64,000 nt of DNA from Rallus limicola (lineage: Eukaryota; Chordata; Aves; Gruiformes; Rallidae), in assembly GCA_022605955.1 (NCBI GenBank), contig JAKCOZ010000003.1, forward strand, positions 52,886,179 to 52,950,178, given 5' to 3'. The notes below the pieces were generated by a model that saw only the letters and a list, made by a program, of their open reading frames with translations, was not told the origin of the DNA and made no database searches. Position 1 is the first letter of the stretch, and every line of letters begins with the position of its first letter. Shown one piece after another: positions 11,846-24,400 of this stretch. A program made the position numbers and the translations under genes.

Positions 11846-14204
11846 TCTCCCCAGCAGTGACCAGTGTGGTCACAGTGACTACCACAGCAGGTCAGAGCCC
11901 AGCAACAGCCAGTGGGATGGGTGCTGCCAGACTCCTCACACAAACTGTCAAAGCCTTCAGAGAGAAGAGATGCCCTTCCTGTGGCAAGGGTTTGTTGATA
12001 GCATTTCATACATTCGCAATTGGAAGCTCTTGCAGCCCTTGGAGAAAAGTTTCCTGTAGTGATTTCAACAGGCAGGAAATACCATCCCAGAAAGAGAAGT
12101 TGGTGGTTGTTGATCACACAAAACATAATGATGCTTGTGAATCTTTTTGCAATTCATATAATGTAATTTATCAGCGACTTGGAGGACTACTTGGTAAAAT
12201 GATTAGCTAAGCCATTAGTCACAGAATTAAGTGATTTTGTTATGCAAAGTTCCCAAGAGCCTCAGCTGTGCTCTAATGCAGGATTACGCATTTCATTTGG
12301 TCAAAAGCAGCCTGTTACACAGTGACCCTCACTATGACTTCACAGTGACACCCTCTATTCCGGAAAAGAGTGGTGACAGGGAGGATCACAGAACCATGAC
12401 CCAATAGTGGTGATACACTTATTTTGCAGAATTTGCATATTTTCTCTTCAGTATCCTTCAAAGCAGTGCAAGCCAAACCCAGCTCTTTCACTGCCTCCTA
12501 AAGTCATTTAGTTGCAAAGTTATGTATGTAACACCGACTGTAGAGATTCAAGTTGAGCATTTGTTACGCCTAATGGGCAGGGCACAGGGCTCACAGTGTC
12601 ACAGACAGGTGCTTCACAGAGACAGTAAAAAAGTGACCTCTGTCTCTGGGTTTTCATTCCTTTGGGGGCACTGGTGTAACAGAGCACAGTCGAAACGGGT
12701 ACCATGATGCAACCAAATTCAGTGAAATGCATTTGTAAAGTATAAATTGCAACACTTTGCCTAAAATATCTCTCCAAGTGAAGAAGGTTCACTTTCTTGT
12801 GAAAAGAATCAAGAGTATTTACTTTCAGAGGTTTCCTTGCACCTGTGTTAGGTTCAGCTAGCATGTTTTGGCTTATTAAACCTAAATGTGACCTCTTTGC
12901 TTGAGATAAGCCAATAAATTGAGGCAAGGATGCAGGCAGAAGTTTGGGTATAACCCTATAGTTATGGGACCCATGTCTTCTTTGAAAAGTATGGGTTGCC
13001 TGCACACAAAGCCTTCTCTGTGCTCTAGGGAGCCAGTGAATTGCAGTGAACTGCAGAGGTAGTCAGTGCCAGGGCTGTCTTTTTCTGGCTGTGAATTTCT
13101 TGTTACACAAAGTAAAAATTATTTTAATGTTATCTTAGCATTACTGTTTTGAAGAGAAAAAGCAACTTTGATTCTAAATAATTTCTTTCCTTTGAGAGAC
13201 AAAGAAGTGAGAAAAGAAGGCAAACTACATGGCAGAACAGTTTTCACTCTTTTTGTCCTTCAAATCAGAAACTGCTTTGTGTGCTTTTTTATGTTTAAGG
13301 ATAAACAGTTATATTGCTTCACAATTAAAACATTTCTAGCAGAATAGAAAGGAAATTGAGTTGGAAAGAGAAAATAACCACATATTAGACTTCCCCCTAA
13401 TATTTAATAATTTTTTTTCTGGGATATTTACATGATAGACCCTTTTGAAGAATTACATTGCTTGTGAATATTTTATGAAAGTGTATCTTAGATGAAATCC
13501 TGTTGAAATATTCATTGGAAAGATTTCAACTGTCTCTTACAAAGACTTTAGCATTATAATTCTCATTACAGTCTTTTCTGTTATCTAATCAGCAAAAACA
13601 GCGAAGCAGATTACATTTACATAGCTGGAATCCAAAGAGGGAGTAACTCGGGGATAGGACGCAGAGCACAAACACAGCCTTGAAACAAGAGCTACAAAAG
13701 TAACTGGCCAAATTCATGCTCATAATTTATATTTTAAAGGGAAGGGGTTTTGCTCCTGTTACAAATAACACTACCTTTCCCCTTAGAGGTCACCTATCAA
13801 CATTTTTGGCAGTAATCCTCCGCTGTTCATCAGAACATCTATGGAAGCATGTTTTGGCAGGCTTAGGGATATATGGTGCCTATCTTCTCTGCTTCCTGTC
13901 TTTGTTATGCTTAAAGCTAAATTGCTGCTGGTTGCAGTCCAATCATGACATGCTGCAGCGCACTGGCAGCACTCTAAAAATTTGGTTTAAAAGCCAGAAA
14001 ATCTGAAAGTGATGACAGGCACCTGTTAGGAGGCTGCTAGATCTGACACTCACACTCGCCGGTACCGCAGCGTTTTCAGGGAAGGACTTTTCAGGCCTTA
14101 CATGAACAGTTAATCACAGTTCAGCAAAAGATTTCCTGAGTGTACACTTGAGGACCTGAAAACACTTCAATGAATGTTTGGAATTTGTGATACAATACTC
14201 ATAT
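11846..14204. other. Non-coding stretch, nothing identified
   Basis: Includes a 161-codon minus frame at 12520-13005 without any recognisable domain; I regard it as chance. AT-rich DNA fills 13.1-13.75 kb. No mobile element was recognised. Confidence 0.4.
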
Positions 14205-14263
14205 TTCAGATAGATATTTCAGAGAGATTCACATTCAGATAGATTTAGTTATATTCAGATAGA
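14205..14263. repeat. Three dispersed ttcagataga motifs
   Basis: The 10-mer ttcagataga occurs at 14205-14214, 14234-14243 and 14254-14263. This is probably a decayed short tandem repeat. GATA cores (agata) are present in each copy, but a regulatory role is only speculation. Confidence 0.6.
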
Positions 14264-15639
14264 ACACTTTTCTTCATTATCTGTGCGACTGACGAACCAG
14301 GGGTAGAATACATTGTAGTGTGAATGATCCCTGAAGGAGCTGAGAGGCTTGCAGGAAACCAGCAGGGGAAATGTGCATCAGCTCTAAGCTATGCATGACG
14401 TTTCCCTCTGAATTAAATAGCTGAATGTGTGCTTAGAAGGGTTTTCCTTGGAGAATTGTATGAATAAAAATGAAGGTCCTAAGCAGCTTATCTTAAAAGT
14501 AAAATACCCTGACCTGGACAGGAAGAAATAATATTTACGTTTACTTCTTTGGATTTGACACTCTGGTCCTTATTGATTGACTTCACTGGGAATTCTATTC
14601 AGCTTTAAACTGCAGGAAAACAATTTTACAGTTAACACTAAGCATACACAGAACAGTTATTTCCTATCTCTATACAAAATCCTTTTGAAGTCAGTCCTCC
14701 TCTCTATTATAATCTTAAAGCTTTTCCTCTAAGATCTTAAGCATTTTCTTGGAGGGATGGGCCTGCAGTTCTTCAGAGACAGTGTAAGTATTTATTCTGA
14801 AACTGAAGTACATCCAAATTTGAAGCTGTATTCTTGGATGCCATTAAAAGGAAAGTTAAGATGCAGGCACCAGCTACACATTATGTTAGTAATCACTATT
14901 TCTGCACCATTGATTTCATCATGATAATAGCTGTCACATTCAAAGAAACCCATTACCTCATTCTTACACTCTCAGTGTAAAAATTCAGTCAGTAAATATA
15001 CAACGTTTTAGTAGAAAGATGGTCAGTGTGCCATCGTAGAAGGGGTGAGGGTAGAGCAAAAGATGTTTTATACAAAGTAACAGACAAGCCTATTCCAGTG
15101 ACCAAGTAATGCTCAGCTAAACACAATAAATCAAACTACATTCCATCAGTCTGTCTTTATAATGTATGTTTTAGTAATGCTCCAAAATACACAGCAGCTG
15201 CAAAGTTCATCCAGGAGGAAACTAAACACCCTCTACGTAAGTTTACTGCAGCTTGTTACCCAATACTCTATCCTTGCAGAAGGCTCTTTGGAAAACCTAA
15301 GACTTTGTAGCAATGTCTTGTAATAATTGTTTAAGTGGTGGAATTTAAATCCCAAAGAAATGTGTTGTAAAACACTCAGTGTTTTTTGCTTCACATAGCC
15401 ACACTGCCAAGAGAAGAAATGCAAGCATTTTCTTGCTCTGCTGCAGAATGGTATGATCAATGGCAAAGCAAAAGTCACAGCAATAAACCTGGTCAAGACA
15501 GAATGAAGCCAAGCTCCCTTTGGCCAAATGTTGAGGTGGATGGTTGCCAACACTGATGTGACTGGATGTTCTAGATCAGACCCTGAACAGAAATGATAAG
15601 GACCTCAGTCAGGCCTTACACCTAACATCAACATCCCAG
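14264..15639. other. Non-coding stretch with a possible ancient repeat relic
   Basis: The words ggtccttattgattgacttcactgggaattc (about 14564-14594) resemble the old amniote repeats built around ttgacttcaatgggaat, but the match is too short to call an element. The rest shows nothing recognisable. Confidence 0.3.
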
Positions 15640-15990
15640 CTGTGGCCAGTAGCACCTACCCCCCTGTCACGGACCCAGTATCTGGCACCTAATTCACTTC
15701 TCCTAGCCCCACCACAGCTGGCACCTAATGCTCAGAGCCTTCAGGCGCACATGGCACAGAGGGTGAGGTTACCCAGAGAGAGAGTTAAGAAAGGATTAAA
15801 TAGGAAGGCAGGAGAGACTGTGGAGATCGGGGGTGAGGCTTGGAGAAGTACACTAACAGGCCCCTTTTGTAAGTATCCATTTCTGTCCAGTCCCCACTGC
15901 CTTCTTCACCCATCCCCCTCTAAACATTCCTTAATAAATTTTGCTTAGTCCCAAGGGACTGTCTCAGCTATTCCAAATCGACATTTTCCT
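15640..15990 (+). mobile_element. Possible retroviral LTR remnant (unresolved)
   Basis: The block differs from its surroundings: C-rich, with a repeated ggcacctaat word, a TATA-like ggattaaatagg near 15796, and an AATAAA at about 15932 followed within 25 bases by a ttttgctt stretch and aagggactgtctcag. This order of weak TATA, then AATAAA about 135 bp later, then a short end segment resembles an LTR. I could not find matched TG/CA ends with a target duplication, so the call is weak and the borders are approximate. Confidence 0.3.
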
Positions 15991-16465
15991 CTCATTTTCC
16001 CCTCTTATCCAACACAAACTCCAGACTAGCCCTCTCCAAAGCTGTGCAGAGTTTCTACATGGCCTGTTAAATAGAGACTAGAGACTTCATCTTTGGCATT
16101 TTCTTTGTTATCCCCCAACTATCAGGTTTGTATCTCTGTTTATCACTTCCTGCTTTATATACCATCAAGTTTACATTGAGAAGGTTCTTGACTGGTTCAT
16201 GATGAAGCAGATGATCTCACCTTCCACATAACCCCTATGCTACCTGAGGGGATTTGGTGTATTTTCCTTTATTTGACTATTCTTTCTGCAGATTATTTTG
16301 CCCCAGATGGTCCCAGCTACCTCAAGGTCTACTATATGCAACAGGAATGAGAGTCAGGGATAATGGATTCTGAATCCACTTATTGACAAGCTTGGATTTA
16401 TCTCATAGGCAGAGAGCACTCTCCATTGTGGGACACCTTTGCAGTGCTGTATGTGAGGTCATTTG
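15991..16465. other. Non-coding stretch, nothing identified
   Basis: No gene, repeat or element signature was seen. Confidence 0.4.
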
Positions 16466-16528
16466 ATAAGGAAAGGAAAAGCAGAGGAGAAGGGAAGGGA
16501 AGGAAAAAGGAGGGGAGAGAAGGGAAGG
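16466..16528. repeat. Purine-rich low-complexity tract
   Basis: A nearly pure A/G run made of loosely repeated ggaaggga and gaggagaag words. It is a simple-sequence region that may adopt a triplex-like structure; nothing else is implied. Confidence 0.8.
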
Positions 16529-17496
16529 ACAAAAGAGGATATTTGCAGAAATTAGTCTTCTGTCAGTGAAATGTCTGCTGTGATGTGAAATCTCCAGGAA
16601 CCATATGATCCAAAATTATTTAAACCAGGTGCAATTATAACAGTCATTGAGGCCAGAATCAGCATAGTCTAATGCTGCATCTCTCACAGCTGTAGTTTCT
16701 GGGTTACAGCTGCAAGAACCCCTCCATTTCATCTCAAGAAGGCTGTAACTTGGGCTACTGGAAATTAAAGCTAGCTTCACACTACTATTTTGTGACAACT
16801 AATTGTTTCCATTGCCAACCTTGAAATAGTCCTAGAATTTTTGTGTGTGACACATTATAAAATTCAGTGCTAATATTAAAGTGAAGGTCATAGACTCTAA
16901 ATAACAGAACTTTTAATGGGAATTCTGAGATGGAGGAGAAGTGACTTGTTTTTACAAATGATACAACCCTGCTGTTAAAATGAGTCAATTAAATGCAGCA
17001 GGAACAGGAATTATCACACAGTGTTACCTGACGTTTACTTTTGAACCTGATAAAGGCGTATGCCAGCTAATTATACAGTGAGACTCTTAGACACCCATGC
17101 AAGAGGAAAGGATGCTGAAACTTCTGCTTAGAGTGCATCACGGTGAGCATACTGAAGAGAGAGCAAAAGGAGGAACCCAGGGCTCAATAATTTCCAAGCT
17201 GACTGCTGAGTAAATGATAGAATGAAGATCAGAAATATTCATGGACTGTACTATAATGGATGATGCACAGAGTGGGTCCATATAAAACTCAGCTTCTAGA
17301 AAACAGAAGGTCTATTTCCTGTTGTTCTTTAGGGACACAAAATTAATGTCCCAAGGGCTGCTAACTGGGATTGTCTCAAGCTCTCTGACTTGGCTTTCAC
17401 ATTAATTACCTTCCAACTTATGTAAATGGGCAGAATTTTGCATGACACCAGAGAAAGAGGTACTTGAGTACTGCTTGCCAGCAGCTCCAAAATTAT

Positions 17497-17497
<1 letters not shown>
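16529..17497. other. Non-coding stretch, nothing identified
   Basis: AT-rich; short chance frames only. Confidence 0.4.

Positions 17498-17537
<40 letters not shown>
17498..17537. repeat. (TATC)10 microsatellite
   Basis: Ten uninterrupted TATC units, followed by degenerate units (catc, tacc, cata, tata) to about 17553. The perfect core suggests it is length-variable between individuals. Confidence 0.97.
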
Positions 17538-17553
17538 CATCTACCCATATATA

Positions 17554-18525
17554 TTCATATTTCTGGAACTTAAAAAAAAAGTCTGAAATGAAAATATTTA
17601 CAGGTACCAAATACTGGAAAGGAAAAGTATTTACGTTCCTAAATCATACTTAGATTTCTATTATTCCTCTTATTATTTCAGGTTTCCAGAAGTTTCCTGC
17701 TGATAATTGCAGAAATTCCCTCCCTCAAATAGTGAGGCAGGCTGCAGTTTTCAGTAGCACTTGACATACAGCCACATATTCTCATTTTTGCCACAAATAC
17801 ATACGCTGGGTTTTAAGTGCTTGTTAAACACAGCCACAGTAACATTGAGGGAAGCATCCCAGATCAAACTCTGCAAGCTTGAAACAAAGCATTCAGTATG
17901 CAATAGGCATCAGTCAAAGTTCCCAGAATAACGAGCACTGCACATGGCACAAAAAATTTCTGTGGGTTGAATGCTGCCTTTTTACTGGGAGGTGATTTGG
18001 AAAAGGCTTGGAATATTTATAAATGTTGTGATTAACAACATGAATTTCTCACTGTAGATGATCATAAAGATCACTCCTAATTCTTCTTTCCCTGGCATCA
18101 CGAAGCAGCACATTCGATATCAGCACTTATAACAATTCTGAAATGATGGGAGAAAAAAAACAGCATTAGTATTATAGCCTGCATTTTTATGCAGTGTCTT
18201 TTAAAGTAGGAAGTTGCTTGATGATGGTCTCCTGTCCTGGTTTCTGTTATCCCACAAATAATGTTGAAACAAGTATGACTGTTTTTTGCAAAGTATTCCA
18301 ACTTTTGCTGGCATTAACTGATTCAGACAAAAGGAAAAAGATCCATAAAAAGAATGGGCCAGGCTCTTCTCTCCCTTCCTCTCTGTTTAAAAATCGCTCT
18401 GCAAGTACTGATTCTATTGGACAGACTCTGGAGTTAGCCCTGTCTCGGCCAAGCCCCACAATGCTTAACTGCAAGTACACAGGAGATCCTATCACCTTCC
18501 TGTTCCAAAAAGTGCTTCATCACAC
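17554..18525. other. Non-coding stretch, nothing identified
   Basis: AT-rich; the open frames near 18.2-18.55 kb run on both strands without domains. Confidence 0.4.
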
Positions 18526-18632
18526 ATTAAAAATTAAGCACATGATTTAGTCTCACCAGAGTCCCAGGGACTGAATCATGTGCCCAAAACTTAACCACAA
18601 GCTTAAATGTTTGTCTGAATAAGCACAGAGCA
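18526..18632. repeat. Ancient interspersed repeat relic (amniote)
   Basis: Contains aaattaagcacatgattta, then cccagggactgaatcatgtg, cccaaaacttaaccacaagc and ttaaatgtttgtctgaataag. The motif pair gttaagcacatgcttaa and cttaaatgtttgctgaata, arranged around a gggact word, is one I associate with very old repeats seen in turtle, crocodile and bird DNA. It is partly palindromic and strongly decayed. Confidence 0.45.
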
Positions 18633-18864
18633 TCTGAACCACAGCCTTAAGCTAGCACAGAGCGAAGTCTCACATCAGCACTGAGGCATAGCACACTGCT
18701 GCAGCTTTGGCTCTCCACTCCCACAGTGGCCCTTTCCCAAGCAGACCCCTTCAGAGGTGGCTGGGGTTCAGGTCCCCAGGGTCTGTTCTTCCTCTGCTCC
18801 TGCACCTCTGTGGCCACTCAACCTCGGGGGTTGCAGTGATGTCCCAGGCTGTGCTCTCACAGGG
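18633..18864. other. GC-richer flank of CR1 cluster
   Basis: More GC-rich than its surroundings, but no family could be assigned. It may be a further decayed repeat. Confidence 0.3.
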
Positions 18865-19127
18865 GATCCCAAAGCCCATCCAGACCCAAGCCCCTGCCAT
18901 GGGCAGGAACACCTCTTACTAGCCCAGGCTGCTCAAGGCCCCATCCAGCCTGGCCTTGAACACTGCCAGGGAGGGGGCAGCCTGTGCCAGGGCCTCATCA
19001 CCTTCATTCCTAATGTCTACTCTATAGCTACCCCCTTCCAATTTAAAACCATTCCCCCTTGTCTTATCACTATACACCCTCCTAAAAAGTCCCTCCCCAG
19101 CTTTCTTGTAAGCACCCTTCAGGTACC
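18865..19127 (-). mobile_element. CR1 LINE 3' end fragment
   Basis: The plus strand reads as complement: ccaaagcccatccagaccca, agcccctgccatgggcagg, ctagcccaggctgctcaagg, ccccatccagcctggccttg and aacactgccagggagggggc, followed by the ORF2-end segment (accattcccccttgtcttat). Same subfamily as the 30211-32045 copy, but short. Confidence 0.9.
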
Positions 19128-19280
19128 ACATCCTGGAGTGCCACATCTACATGTTTTTTGAATGTGTCCAGGGGTGGTGGCTCCATCACCTCCCTGGGAA
19201 GCCTGTTCCAATGCCTGGACCACACTTTCAGTGAAGAAATTCTTCCTAATATCCAGTCTAAAGCTCTCCTGACCCTCACT
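19128..19280 (-). mobile_element. Second, different CR1 fragment in the same orientation
   Basis: The segment has catcctggagtgccacatct, tttttgaatgtgtccagggg, tggtggctccatcacctccc, tgggaagcctgttccaatgc and tttcagtgaagaaattcttc, a different CR1 subfamily lying directly against the previous one. Either one element inserted into the other or two fragments were joined by a deletion. Confidence 0.82.
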
Positions 19281-21420
19281 TTCCTGTAGCTCTGATCTTT
19301 ACTAAAAGCTAGTCTGTATGTCTTGCTTTACAGTGCAATGCCTAAAAAACCTTCCTGGGTTTGAGCTAAGTTTACTGCAGAGTAAGCTGGTTTTACCCCA
19401 GACAGCATAGGAAGTGTCCTGATTGCACTGCAGTTTGAACATTTTGAAGTTAAACCAGCATGAAACACCATGTACACAAAAGTTGGGAGTGACCTGGGTA
19501 CAACACACATATCTGAGACTGGGTGGGTTCAGCATTTGGCAGAACATTAGCAGTGGCGTGTCAGGTTTGTTAATTGTATGTGGGCAAGGGCTGATGTAAT
19601 CCAGCATAAGGAAATTATGTACAAGTTATTATTTTCCTCACTGTGTGCTTGACTGACCTCCATAAATACAGTAATAAACTTCAAGATGTCGTTTCTCAAC
19701 CTTGTTTACAGTGGATTTTTTCTCAGTTATGCCCAAGTAATTAAATAGGTAAATTTAACATTTAACTTGAGCACAGCTAGACTACCAAACTTCGCCTCTA
19801 TGGAAAATTACTTCAGAACAAAGAGTCACAATGATTCATACGGAAGCTGTTTCCTTCTGCAATCAGCAAAGGTTTTGGCCAGCAAGAACCATAGGTCCAT
19901 ACAGCATGCTTCAGGGTCCTTGTTCTTGCTGGAGCCCACATAGTTTCCCTTGGGAGAGCCCAGCACAGGCCCCTTCTGGGGAAAAGGGAGAGCATCTCAC
20001 CCAGGTACGGGCTTAAGACACAGCTGGGACATATCTCCAGGCACACAACCATTCTTACTGCCACAGCATAGTCTTATATGGAAACAAAAAATGGAGGAAA
20101 AGGGAAAATCCAGGAAAAGGATAGTGAAATGTAGAGCTGGGGTGAGAGGAGCAGCAAATAGCCGGAGAGCCCAGATTGAAAGAGAGCTACTTGAAGACTT
20201 TTTTCAGGTTGAAAAAGCAGCTGGCCTCAGGAAAGAACCACTCTTGGGAGACAGAAACTATTTTAAACTGCCCTCGTGCTCCTGTCCTTTCACAGTGACT
20301 CACACTGTTCTGCCTGCTGTCAGCTTCAAGGCTCAATTCTGTGCTAGGACATCGATTGAAAACATCTGGAGGCCCATACATACCTACTGAAATGTTCATC
20401 TTGGCTTCTACAGAAATTATGGGTTGAGAAGGATTGAAGCATCCCAAACAATTAAAAAAAGCAAAGAGGAAATAAAAAAAAACAAGCAAACAAAGAAACC
20501 CTGAAATCACAAGGCTGCTAAGAAGTGCAAAGTGCAATGTCAGCACAGTGCTTGCCTCTTGTATGAGCAGAGGTAGGGGGGCTGCAAGTTACTTCTTTCC
20601 TAGCCACAGTGAGAGATTTTACTGAAGCTGTGAATAGCATATTTAGATCTGGACCCTAGAAAGTATCTAAACCAGAGAAAACAGAAGGCAATCACTTAAC
20701 ACTGAGGAATTATTTCCACAGTATCTATCTGGGTAGAAGACAATTTGAAGTCCAAATTCACATCATCTCTTACAGTAGAAAGTAAGTCCTGAATGAAGCA
20801 ACTGCAGTCATGTGGCTAGTTCCAGCCCAGAGCTTTTGTTCTAAAATAATCTCCCATAGAAATGGTGGTACATAAAGACTCGAAGAAAGAGAATGCCACA
20901 GAGCAAGAAAATAAATGCCCTGACTCTTATGGTACAGCTGCCTTTGCGTGCAGTCAGCCAGTGTCAGTGGTTATACAGTTGCCCCTGTTAAATCATTTTC
21001 TAAATTCTGTCAGTTTTTGTTATTGTAGCAAACCTGACCTCATCCTGGTCCCATGCCAGGACCAAAGAGCCGCTCTGTTTACCCACTGTTGATGTAATAT
21101 CTGAAGTCAAAAGGTTTCAAATAGCTGTTTAGGATGGAGGGGAAGAAAAAAGTAGATCTAGTACAGCAACTTCTGACTGAAACATAGGTTAAGGTATTTG
21201 GCAGTTTAACTCATCTAAAGTGAGTAAAGGCCTCATTTTCTTTTTCTAGAAGCCCATACTTCTGGATCAATTTTTCCATGCTTTCAGGTCTAAAAGTCTT
21301 GGCAGGGAGAGAAGGGGCACTTTAAAATTAGATTTAAGTTCAAACCAAAATCCTGAATCCTAGCAATGGGCTATTTTCAAGTTATTTACTTATTTATCCT
21401 GCTTTCTTACATTTTTAGAA
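19281..21420. other. Non-coding stretch, nothing identified
   Basis: Frames up to 146 codons (19950-20390, plus) show no domain. Short A-rich runs near 20450-20490. No repeat family was recognised. Confidence 0.4.
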
Positions 21421-21496
21421 GGCTGGAAGGGACATTTAAAAGGCCAGAAGGGACCATGAGCTCATGCAGCTTGACTTCTTGCATACACAGAATTTT
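21421..21496 (-). mobile_element. Possible very old CR1-like tail relic
   Basis: The words aaggccagaagggaccatga, gctcatgcagcttgacttc and ttgcatacacag match the pattern agaagggaccattatgatca, tctagtctgacctcctgcat, aacacag that I know from ancient CR1-type repeats of turtles and archosaurs. It is short and diverged, so the call is tentative. Confidence 0.4.
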
Positions 21497-24400
21497 TGTG
21501 TGTTAACATGTTTGTTTGAGGAGCATTTTCTGGATACTTTGATCCTCTGAAGTGTATGAATAGAGACAATACCTTTCATCCAACCAGGGGCTAATGGTAG
21601 CCTATGCTGAAGGGAGATAAGACGACCCAACGGCTCACTGGCTCCAAAAGCACTGCCTTGTATCTTCTATTACCTTGTTCAACTGCTCACAAAGAAACTA
21701 AATTCAACAATTAAAAAAACCCCAAAACCCACAAAACAATGACTGACCCTCAGCTTGGCTTAATTTCCTTATAGAAAGGCTTGAAGAGTGCCAGTGCCCT
21801 GGGCTAGGAGAAGGGAAGGCAAAACAAGTCCTTCCCTGAGAGCAGCAACCTATTAAATCAACTCTCCTGCTTGTAGACCCATAGTCTCAAAGGGCCAGTG
21901 GGGCCAAGGAAAGTCTTTTGAACTTTCTGTAAATCCAGGTTAAATGCAAGCTCTACAACACTGCTTTTACTTCTACCTAATTGCATTAACTGAGCTTAAT
22001 AAATGTGCAGTTGTACCTTTGGTAATACAGGGAGGGAAGAGCTGTTAACCCCTGTACAGCAGGGAGGGAACATCAAGAAGGTCATGACAAGCCTAATGTC
22101 TCCCTTAAATGCTTAATCATCAGTAAGGAGTTTAGCTCCTGGGATGCTTGTATATGCATCCTTCTTTGAGGTTCCTGACCAAGAAATCAGATACAGCACA
22201 GCCATATTTGTGAGAAATATTCTCTGTGTGGTAAGTTGGTGTCTCTAGCTTTTTGGCTTGGTTTGAGTTTCCTGTACTGGTTGCTTAGTTTCAGTCATAT
22301 TATTTCCTTGAGTCTTCAACATACTGGAAATACATCATGCTCCAGGGTAAGAAAAATAAATATAATAACTTTTTGTGTGCTCACAGCTTGTTGTGTGTGT
22401 GATATCTGATAGCTTTCATGGAAAGGGTGTGGCTGACCCCACCCGTCTGGTGTGTTTTGGTCCTGTTTTGGTCCCACTTCATAAAGTCACACAAAACCAT
22501 GGAGAGGAAGCAACTTCTGCTCTGAGACCTGAGCATGCTCAGCTGGTGGAGGGGGAGCTGGTGAGGGGGGTGGGCAGGATGCTCTGTAGAAGCTTGTGTC
22601 AAAGAGCAAGCCAGAGCCAAGTCTCACATATGCCCACAGAACAAGCACACCTCCTCAAGATCTAAGTAAGACTCTGCCAGCAATCTGCTGAGAAAAGAAG
22701 GCCAGATAGCTGTTGGAAGTTGTTAGGGCAAGAAGAAAAAAGGATGAACATTGCAAGTCACCACGGGGGATACAAAGGGCAGGGGGGTGTGGGAATTTCA
22801 CACAAGAGGTTAAAAAACCTGGTGTCCACCTATCTCATGTGAACATTGTGTATGGCGATCTGCAAGGCTGGTGTGAGAAGCAGCACAAGGAGGGAGCCTT
22901 ACGGCAGCCCTGTATTGTCAAGAGAATGCAGAATAAACAGTTAAAGTTTCTACACAGAATTTTGAAGGCTGCAGTGCCTGGAGTGAGACCTTTTGCTAAG
23001 TTATCAGTGAAATGTATATTAAAATTGACATCCCTGAGTATGATAATGAGCTAAAAGATATACATACTAAACATATATGACTATGGTACTTGACTCTCCA
23101 CCCAGATCATGTTACATTTCACCCCAAGCTAAGGTTGGGGTATAAAGGATATTTGGGGAAGTTAACCCCAGCAGGGAGAGAAGAAATTGAAGACCCCAAA
23201 GAATCAGTTAACATGCTGTGCTCCTTCTCCTCCATCCAAGATTTGGATGCCTTCTTGCTAAGTATTGTGAGTTCACCCTTTTGGTGAGGAATACCACTGT
23301 CATTATAATAATATATTAGTGCTATTGCAGTGAGTGCATTTATCAACAGCAATTCTGAACTCTTTGAATCTGTCTCTTTAATAAGCCTTCTATCTATTTT
23401 GACCTTGCAAAACTACCTCAGTGAAAGTCCTTCATGGGAGCCCTGACAGGCAAACAATAGCTCTTATGTGGCTATATATAATCATTTAGACATAAACTGT
23501 TGACCACTTCTGGGGGGCAAGATGACCTAGGCACACCTAGGCTCCTCTCTGAAAAGTGATTTAGAAAGCAAGTGGGTTCTTTTTGAACCCTCGTGACACC
23601 ATGGGAGGGTATCCCTGAGCCACACATTAGTCCCACTCCCTTTAACATCAGTGGCTGTACTTGTTTTTGGCTATTAATCCTGGTTTTAAAAACCTATCTT
23701 ATTTTAATATGCAGATTTGAGTCCTTTGGAGCCAAGCTGTCTCTACATTTGTGATGTTACTGTAATTATATTTAGGCATTGAATTTGCAATAACTTCATA
23801 TAACTCCCTGCATCTTCCAATGGTTTTGTATTAACTACTAACACTTCAAAGTCAGAAAGAAACAAAACATTCTCTGTTTTGAGATTGGTATGCTTCCAAG
23901 AGCTAGAAAGATTGTGAAGAGAGACAGAAGAGCAATGCTCCCATGTGCTTATCCCTACCCAAAAAAGCAGGTCCATGTGCATTTTTCAGGCCATTTGATG
24001 AACATTATCACTTCACCCAGACCTGTGGTCCCCTGATCCTACAAATTCATTTTTCAGCCTTTGCCACAGCAAAAGTAAAGCTACACTGTTCAGCTCCATT
24101 ATCCTTCAAGCCTTCATCAGAAGCCTGTCCCAGAGAAGTCTGTTCCAACTCCCATCCCAGCTGCAGCTCTTGGGCTCCACTGCTGCTGTGTACTGTGGTA
24201 CCAAGGTACCTCCTGCGTGTGCCACTACACCGGCTGCTCTGGGATCAGAAGGGAGGGTAAAGGCAGGTAAAAAGAAAATACTATTTTTAGTCATGTCAAA
24301 CATGGAAAGGTTTACACCAGATTCTTTTAAATTAAAGCTCTGAGATTTCCTTAAAGGATACTTTTTTCCTTTTTATTTTTTCCTGTTATCTGAGCTACAT

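Noticed and set aside
12520..13005. 161-codon minus frame
   Set aside because: No domain or family resemblance; AT-rich flanks without gene signals.
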